This document shows positions 56,768 to 64,000 of a stretch of DNA of 64,000 nucleotides, piece after piece. The DNA comes from Amphimedon queenslandica (taxonomy: Eukaryota > Porifera > Demospongiae > Haplosclerida > Niphatidae): NCBI RefSeq assembly GCF_000090795.2, contig NW_003546390.1:103522-167521 (forward strand). Reading direction: 5' to 3'. How positions within the stretch are numbered: the stretch's first letter is position 1; each line of letters opens with the position of its first letter. Position numbers and translations under genes: made by a program. The notes beneath the pieces were generated by a model. It searched no databases. It saw only the letters and a program-made list of their open reading frames with translations, and had not been told where the DNA came from.

Positions 56768-56960
56768 ACTTTTAATTAGGGTTTAAGTGACGAATCTTAA
56801 CATTAGTTACCATATTCCAAGCCACACCTATATCAAAACCACACCATCATAATTACGGAGATTTCTGATTGATTTAAAACTACTACACACACTACCACTA
56901 ATACTTGATAAAAAGATAATTAGTTAGTTATTCATTATTATTATTATTATTGTCAATAGT

Positions 56961-57179
56961 CTATTGTGCTGTTATTTCTGGTTTGCCGATCCGTGCTTCA
57001 ATGAAATCAACTTGTCTCTCCAGTTTGGTCAGTTTCTGATTCAACTGGGCCAGTCTTGATCTTGCTGAAAGATCAAATGCATTCAAAAACTCCGTAATCT
57101 TCTTGATACTACTGGTTATGAGCTCAGTAAACTCCCTGTTATTCCAGTCCTGTTGAATTAGTGCTTGTACTGAAGTCAT
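56961..57179 (-). CDS. BRK1: BRK1 (HSPC300/BRICK1), WAVE complex subunit
   Basis: A single exon of 72 residues, the usual length. It is the smallest subunit of the SCAR/WAVE complex that activates Arp2/3 at the cell edge. Matches the family over its length: [36 protein letters not shown] and [13 protein letters not shown]; the whole chain is a heptad coiled coil. The short C-terminal tail (GKPEITAQ) differs from the human one. It is tail-to-tail with SMC1 (193 bp) and head-to-head with the Ski2 gene (about 230 bp). Confidence 0.95.
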   Translation of the reverse strand: MTSVQALIQQDWNNREFTELITSSIKKITEFLNAFDLSARSRLAQLNQKLTKLERQVDFIEARIGKPEITAQ

Positions 57180-57407
57180 CCGTTCCTTCTCCTCTACGGG
57201 ACCCTGTCTCTAGTGAAATACCCCGAGCCTTCACTCTCAATGTAACGAGAGAAATACAACTACTAGTTTTGTCAACAGCAGCAATTAAGGAGTGGGTGGA
57301 GCTTGTAGTGGGTGTGGCTTAAGGCTAAAATATTTAACCCTTTGTTGCAGGTCCAACAGCATGAACATGATGGAGACACTCTAAACCTTATTATAATTAT
57401 TGAGACG
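57180..57407. promoter_or_regulatory. shared divergent promoter of BRK1 and Ski2 helicase
   Basis: A 228-bp spacer. It contains gtgggtgtggctt at 57308-57320, a CACCC-box-like motif common in this window. No E-box or X-box seen. Confidence 0.4.
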
Positions 57408-60400
57408 ATGTCCTCAGTCCCTGTCCCTCCCTTCCCTCCTCCTCAGCAGCTGCTGAAGGAGTTCCTCTCCTCACCTCAGGAACTGGACATTCACCAGTAC
57501 AAGAGACACCAAAAGTACCAGAAATAATAATAATTATTATTATTATTATGATAATGATAATAATCATTATCCAGGCACAGCCTTATGAGCAGGACAGAAA
57601 TGATAGAACTGCATGAGGAGACTATAGTCTTGTGACTCTTGGCAATTTGCAACCGTAGTAGGGCTTAATCATGGCTCAGCTTCTGTTGATAGTAACAAAG
57701 AATTAGTCAATTCCCCCAGTCTTCTACCAGGGGATTTGACAAAGAATTGACCCCCCAGTAGTGGGGATATTGAACAGCTATAAAAGTCAAATCCCCACTT
57801 TGCCCCACCTATGCCCGTGTCTAGGGGAGTGGGGGTTAACATTGATAAGTGCATTATGATAATAATAATGAATGTATTGTGCATGTACATGTATTTCATT
57901 GTTAGGTTATGGTCCCGTGTTCCAATGCCCCGTTCATTACTGGAGGCTCCACTCTGCCCAGCTCATATCAACATTGTATCAGAGAGGGACCCCAGCACTG
58001 GGACACTCCTAGACTATAAGGAGGTACATATCAGCTCTACATTAGTTACCAGCTGTTCATTAGTTACCAGCTGTTCATTGATTAATGACTGTATTGTATT
58101 GTGTTCAGGTTGAATTAGATGAGGTTGGTTTAACGGCCAGTAACTCCACCTCCTTGCAGCGACCCCCCGGCCCCCTCGATCAATTAATAAAAGGAGAGGC
58201 CAACCAGTTCCCATTCTGGCCTGGTAATCATTAGTGGGTGGGGCTTAGACAATTAATTAATATTCATTAGGTGGGATGGACAGAACTGATGGTATTTGTA
58301 GTTATGATAACGAAATAAATTTTGATACAGGTAATGATTGATATTAATTAATAATGATATTAATTAATTAATAGATTTATTGACTGTCCCTCCTGGTTTT
58401 AGTGAAGGAATGGACTTTAGAAATAAAAGTAATATTTAACTATTAATTTTAATATTTAACTATTAATTTATTTTAATTTAATGTATTTGTAGCACATGCA
58501 GCTTCTGATATTAATAGTTTAAAAATTAATTTTGATGAATTATTTAACGTAACGGACATTGACCTTCAAATGGAAGAAGATCCTCAAGGAAACGAAACAG
58601 AAACTGGAGACACCAACCAAGAGGAACAGGAACAGGTTCTGACAATATATCCCTAACTGAAAGGATCATTGTGTCTCTGTTTAGATTGATGAACTAGTAA
58701 TGATTCCAGACCCAGTGTCAGGGGGCCTGGAGACTAGTGCTCGGACCCCTAATAAGAATAATGAAGCGTGGGCCATTAAAGTTGAGCTACACGAGGATAT
58801 TGATGATTTTTATAAGAAAATACCTTCAATGGCCCACACAGTAAGCACAGGATCATAATATTCTATTCACATTTCATCAATTCTTCAGTGGCCATTTGAA
58901 TTGGATAATTTCCAGAAGCAGGCCATTTTAAGACTAGAATCACACGAGAATGTTTTTGTGTCGGCTCACACTTCAGCTGGTAAAACAGTTGTAGCTGAAT
59001 ACGCCATAGCCCTGTCTCTATCACACAAAACCAGGTAATATGATCATGTAGGGTACCTACAGTGGGTAATGATACTGTACTTTTATACTTGCACTTTGAG
59101 CTGTTTCTGATACATATTGGACTTTTTATGAATTTTTTAATTTTCTCCAAAATTGGTCTTGAGCCAAATTTTGCCAAATTGACAAGGATAGAATTCTCCA
59201 CCTTTATTACATTTCCTGATACATATGCATGTTCTTTTATAATTCAGGACTATCTACACTTCTCCAATCAAGGCTTTGTCTAATCAAAAGTTTCACGACT
59301 TCAGAGGAACCTTCGGAGAGAGTGCCATAGGACTAGTGACTGGGGACGTACAGATCAATAAGGAAGGACCCTGCCTGATAATGACCACTGAAATACTGAG
59401 GTATACTGAAGTATACTGAGGTATACTATTAACATGAGATCATGTGGTTAATGTACAGGTCAATGTTGTATCATGGATCTGATGTGATCAGGGACGTGGA
59501 ATGGGTCGTGTTTGATGAGGTTCACTATATTAATGACACTGAGGTAATCAAAGGGGTGGGGCTTATCATTAATTATTGGGTGTGGTGTATATTATAGAGA
59601 GGCGTGGTCTGGGAAGAGGTCCTAATCATGTTACCAGATCATGTTAGGCTGATCCTCCTCTCAGCTACCGTACCTAATACTATGGAGTTTGCTGATTGGG
59701 TTGGGTAAGGGGTGTGGTCTAGTAGGTGTGGCTTACCCTCCTCCATTAATAGACGTACTAAACAGCGTAAGATTCATGTTGTCAGTACCTTACAGAGACC
59801 AGTGCCGCTACAGCACTACCTCTATACTGGGAACAGCAAACACACTCAGGAAGAACTGTTCATGATAGTTGGAGAAGACAAGAAGTTCATAGTACCAGGG
59901 TAAGCATAGTCTCTCTTAATGGACACTCTCTATAGCGTACACCTCCATTTAATGGACAGCACCTAGTGTACCAATTACTGTATAAAATACCCTCCATGGA
60001 GAGGCTAGTCTGTACATGACATGGTTTAGGTATAAGCAAGCTCTGGAAGCAAAGAGGAAGAGTGATGAGAAGAGCGGACCAAAGGGCGGGGCTAAGGGGA
60101 GGGGCCAGCTAACGACAGCTCAGGTGATTACTTCATGTTATCAACTGATTTCAGTTTATGGTAGGAGAGGAATGTCTGGCAGTCGCTGGTGAATCTGCTA
60201 AAGAAGAAAGACAACTTACCTCTTGTAGCCTTTACCTTTTCAAAGAAGAGGTGTGACGATAATGCCAACTCTCTCACTAACCTTGATCTCACAACACGAG
60301 AGGATAAACACAAGATTGATTCATTCTTTAAGAAATCAGTCTCAATCTTGAAAGGATCTGACAGGGAACTACCCCAGGTTTGTAGTGTGGTTGTCGTGGT

Positions 60401-61289
60401 GATAGGCCCCACCTACTAATTACAGGTAGTTTGGATGAAAGATTTGTTGAAGAGAGGAATAGGAGTCCATCACAGTGGGATACTCCCCATAATTAAAGAG
60501 GTGGGTGGTACCTCGATTAATAATAATTAATATCATTATCTTTAGATAATAGAAATGCTGTTTGGACAGGGTCTAGTGAAGGTAGTTAATTAATTAATAT
60601 TAATAACTAGTTATTAATGTTTATTGTTAGTTATTATTTGCGACTGAGACATTTGCCATGGGGGTTAACATGCCAGCTAGGACTGTAGCATTTGATGCCA
60701 TTAGGAAACACGATGGGAACAGGAACAGGGAACTATATCCAGGTAACGTGACCTCACCTGACCTCATCATGTGACCTCATCAATAGGTGAGTATGTTCAG
60801 ATGGCGGGAAGGGCTGGTAGGCGTGGCCTGGACACAACCGGGACTGTAATTATACTGTGCAAGACTGACGTACCGGAATCAGGAGACCTTGTCAAGATGA
60901 TACTAGTAACGATAATTAATGAATATATTGATTATTATTAATTGATAGGGTAGTCCAGGTGTATTGGAGTCTCAGTTTAGATTAACTTATTCAATGTTAA
61001 TGAATATACTGAGAGTACAATCACTGAGGTATGTCTATGATCATTAATAACTATTAATAACTATTAATTAACCAGGGTCGAAGAGGTGATGATGAAAAGT
61101 TTTGCTGAACTGGACTTGGTTAAGCATCATGGTGACCACACCCACCAATTAAAGGAGGTGGAGTCAATGATGTCATCAATAGACAGTGTACTCTGTCAGC
61201 TCTGCACTGGTGACATTGAGTTATACTATGAGCAATGTAGACTATTAGTTAATATTAATAATCAATTAAAAGTAATGCCCATTAATTAA

Positions 61290-61353
<64 letters not shown>

Positions 61354-63496
61354 TTAGGATATATTGATGTCCAATGCCCATTATAACAAGTCCCTGTTGC
61401 CAGGGCGATGTGTCATTCTTCAAACTAATGATTATAAATACATACCAGCTCTACTGCTGCGACATAACAGTGACCAATCATATACTGCCCTCGTCCTCTG
61501 TAACCATGGAAATGATCCTCCAATCTCACTGGTCGATTCTAAATCCACTTGGGTAGTTCCTTATTCTCCAATTAATGCCCTACACGTCCCTAGTGATGGT
61601 CCCTCTCATACCCTACTAAAGGTCAAAGGTCGTGAGGTTGTTGCTGTATTGAAGAAAGTGATTTCATTGGACGTTCAAAAGATACTGAGAGACTGTGAGA
61701 ACAGAGAAATACCTCGTTTCAAGTAAGTGAATATAACTTACATTCAATAATGGACTAGCTGTTACCATAGAGACAATCCTCCTGCTGATGTAACTGGTAG
61801 AGCCATTGAAGTATTGAGAGAGTTTGGAGAGGGTGGGGCTAAAGGGGGAGGGGCTGAAGTGATGGAGTTTAATGTGAAGAGTTTGGAATATGCTGAACTG
61901 AAAAGAGAAAAAGAAAGAATTGAGGAAACACTGAGCAGCTGCCAGTGTCTCAAATGCCCGCAATTTATAGAGCATGTAAAAACTTCATTATTAATTAATT
62001 AATTTATTTATTTATTTATTTATTCATTTATTTATTTATTATAGTTTGACAGGACAAGACAAAAGGCTATATTAATTGAGAAGAGATCAGATTTAAAGTT
62101 CAAATTATCAGAAAAAAGCTTACAATTTTTACCAGAATACCATCAAAAATTAGACGTAAGAGGAAGAGAGAAGGCTAATTATATTTATTTAATTTCAGGT
62201 TCTTAAATATTTTGGATTCATTAGTAACGATTGTACTGTTAATCTCAAGGGGCGTGTCTCTTGTGAAATACACACTCACGAGATTATAATTACCGAATTA
62301 TTGTTCCGGAACTTTCTTAGGCAATATGAACCAGCAGAAATAGCAGCACTTCTATCCAGCATGGTCCTCCAACAGGTACTGCATGTAGGGAGGCTTAAAA
62401 TGGCTGTAACTTGATTAATTGAAGTCGGAATCAGCTCAAACTTTCTACACAGCATAAGGACATCAATATGTATCAGAAAATGTAATAAAAATTTGGGGTC
62501 ATTTTTTGGCCATTTTTGGAAAAAACCATGGACTATAGCCTTGGGTATTTTTCAGATTTTTGGCGTTTTTAAAGAATGGCTGTAACTTGAAAAATTGAAG
62601 TCGGAATCGCCTCAAACTTTCTGCACAGCATAAGGACATCAATGTGTATCAGAAAATGTAATAAAAATTGGGGGTGATTTTTTGGCCATTTTTTGGAAAA
62701 AACCATGGGCTATAGCCTTTGGTATTTTTCAGATTTTTGACATTTTCTTAAAATGGCCGTAACTTGAAAAATTGAATTCGGAATCAGCTTAAACTTTCTA
62801 CACAGCCTAAGGGCATCAATATGTATCAGAAAATGTAATAAAAATCTGGGATGATTTCGGAATCATTTTTTGGAAAATATCCAAGGCTATAGCCTTGGAT
62901 ATTTTTCAGATTTTGGGAAACCTAATCTTGATCTTGTGTATAAGTTAATTAATTTTGTTATTATTTTTAGAGTCACTGCAGTGACCCGTCTCTTACCGAC
63001 AGATTGAAGCAAGTGAATAGAATTAAACTCCACATCCTCTGAATGACTCATTGTTACTGTATAGGGTAGGGATCATATTCTTAGTGTTGCTAAGGAGATT
63101 GCTGAAGTTGAAATATCATTTGGTTTACAAGCATCAGTTGAAGATTATCAAAGAGAATTTAAATTTGGTTTAACTGAAGTAGTCTACCAATGGGCCAAGG
63201 GAGAGGTGCGTGTTACCATAGCAACAAAATTCTAATTAAATTGTTTAGGAATTCATTAATGTGATACAACTAACTGATGTATCTGAAGGTAAGCCTGTCA
63301 TGTGACATCATATGACATCACAATGTCCTTATTAGGCGTTATAGTGAAGTGTGTTCAGAGATTGGATGAATTGTGTCGTGATATTGGTAAAGCTTGTAAA
63401 CTGGTGGGAGAGAAGCAGCTGTCTCTTCTAATGGAGGAAGTGTCTGTACTCTTGAGGAGAGATATCATCTTTGCTGCAAGTCTCTACACAATATAA
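57408..63496 (+). CDS. SKIC2: Ski2 DExH-box RNA helicase of the SKI complex
   Basis: Many short exons, from [14 protein letters not shown] (57408) to the stop at 63496. Ski2 feeds 3' ends of cytoplasmic mRNA to the RNA exosome together with TTC37 and WDR61 homologues. Seen in order: the N-terminal arm ([36 protein letters not shown]), helicase motif [15 protein letters not shown], Ia [41 protein letters not shown], a low-complexity insert [33 protein letters not shown], motif [14 protein letters not shown], the insertion (arch) domain region and the C-terminal DSHCT domain ending [15 protein letters not shown]. Closely matches human SKIV2L end to end. Intron 62376-62970 holds a 177-bp array. 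Confidence 0.96.
62391..62920. repeat. 177-bp tandem repeat array 5
   Basis: About three copies in the same orientation as array 1; accatgg occurs at 62525 and 62702 (period 177). It starts 15 bp after the donor and ends about 50 bp before the acceptor of a Ski2 intron. The last copy is diverged and rearranged. Confidence 0.93.
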
Positions 63497-63658
63497 TGAT
63501 ACTGGTGTTTATTATAATGATGCATCTATACAATAATTTTGTTTACTTTTGTATGCAACATAAACTGAAAATATTAAAAGTATTATTGGAATGAATACAC
63601 CGTCCACTGTTGTTTCACATTAACAAGATACACACACTCAAATAGTTTACACACACTC

Positions 63659-64000
63659 TTAATGGCTACTGTTGATGAGTGGTTCCTCTTCATCAGTATG
63701 AGTCTCTCCTTTCTCTTCCATTATACTTTTAACCACAGCAAACTGTATAGCCACTGCAGTGAAGGATAGGCTCACCCAAGCACATATCTACAACATGAAG
63801 AACAGATAATGGCTGCAATAGTAATAACCAGTATATGAGGTCATATGGTTTGTTTCTGTTCAAATTGTTTCCCCATTGCAATTGAAGCTTACAGTTTGAC
63901 AATTGAAACGATTGCAGTATTTAGTGTTAGTCACTTACTGCAGATCCAAACATCTCCTGGTTAAGATATCTACTGCCATCATCATCGTTACAAGTTACCA
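63659..64000 (-). CDS. 3' end of a membrane protein gene (continues beyond the window)
   Basis: Two exons are visible: 63787-63659 with the stop, and 63939 to the window edge. The last exon encodes one hydrophobic helix (VSLSFTAVAIQFAVV) and a short acidic cytoplasmic tail ending EEEPLINSSH. The EEEPLI patch resembles an acidic dileucine-type sorting signal used for lysosomes. The upstream exon is polar (NDDDGSRYLNQEMFGSA), probably a loop before the helix. I do not recognise the family. It is tail-to-tail with the Ski2 gene, 162 bp apart. Confidence 0.65.

Overview
The window is animal nuclear DNA from a compact, AT-rich genome with many short introns (often 40-100 bp). The gene content (a tandem family of divergent receptor tyrosine kinases, a Slo2 channel, WAVE and cohesin subunits), the gene density and the intron style fit a demosponge, most likely Amphimedon or a close relative. 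The organism call is inference, because no database could be searched. Every exon model below was assembled by hand from GT-AG sites, reading frame and protein family similarity. For every gene where I summed exon lengths, the phases close.

Region 1 (1-17,394) is a tandem cluster of four receptor tyrosine kinase genes, all on the minus strand; the leftmost is cut by the window edge. Each has a signal peptide exon, a discoidin/galactose-binding-like domain, one or two Ig domains, a Ser/Thr-rich stalk and a membrane helix. The three complete ones add a proline- and tyrosine-rich juxtamembrane region and a DDR-like kinase domain. Three of the four share nearly identical extracellular exons and introns while the kinase halves have diverged.

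Region 2 (17,395-64,000) is a run of conserved housekeeping and signalling genes. Strands mostly alternate, so neighbours are head-to-head over about 80-460 bp or tail-to-tail. In order: deoxyhypusine synthase (+), Slo2/KCNT potassium channel (-), valyl-tRNA synthetase with a possible mitochondrial leader (+), a secreted M35-type metalloprotease homologue with a broken active site (+), intronless sphingosine-1-phosphate lyase (-), prostaglandin E synthase 2 (+), intronless LZTR1 (+), a secreted LRR-Ig protein (-), a mitochondrial S18-family ribosomal protein (+), a CH-like/ankyrin protein (-), cohesin SMC1 (+), the WAVE-complex subunit BRK1 (-), the Ski2 RNA helicase (+), and the 3' end of a membrane protein (-).

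Overlaid on this is a distinctive repeat landscape. A 177-bp unit forms five arrays, each inside an intron of a different gene and several nearly filling the intron. There is also a TIR element with a target-site duplication, and a palindromic element present twice, one copy of which appears to supply a splice acceptor. SMC1 carries a 61-bp tandem duplication that copies a 3' splice site. CACGTG E-boxes lie 7-35 bp upstream of the start codon in four of the shared promoters. No prokaryotic, viral or CRISPR features were seen.
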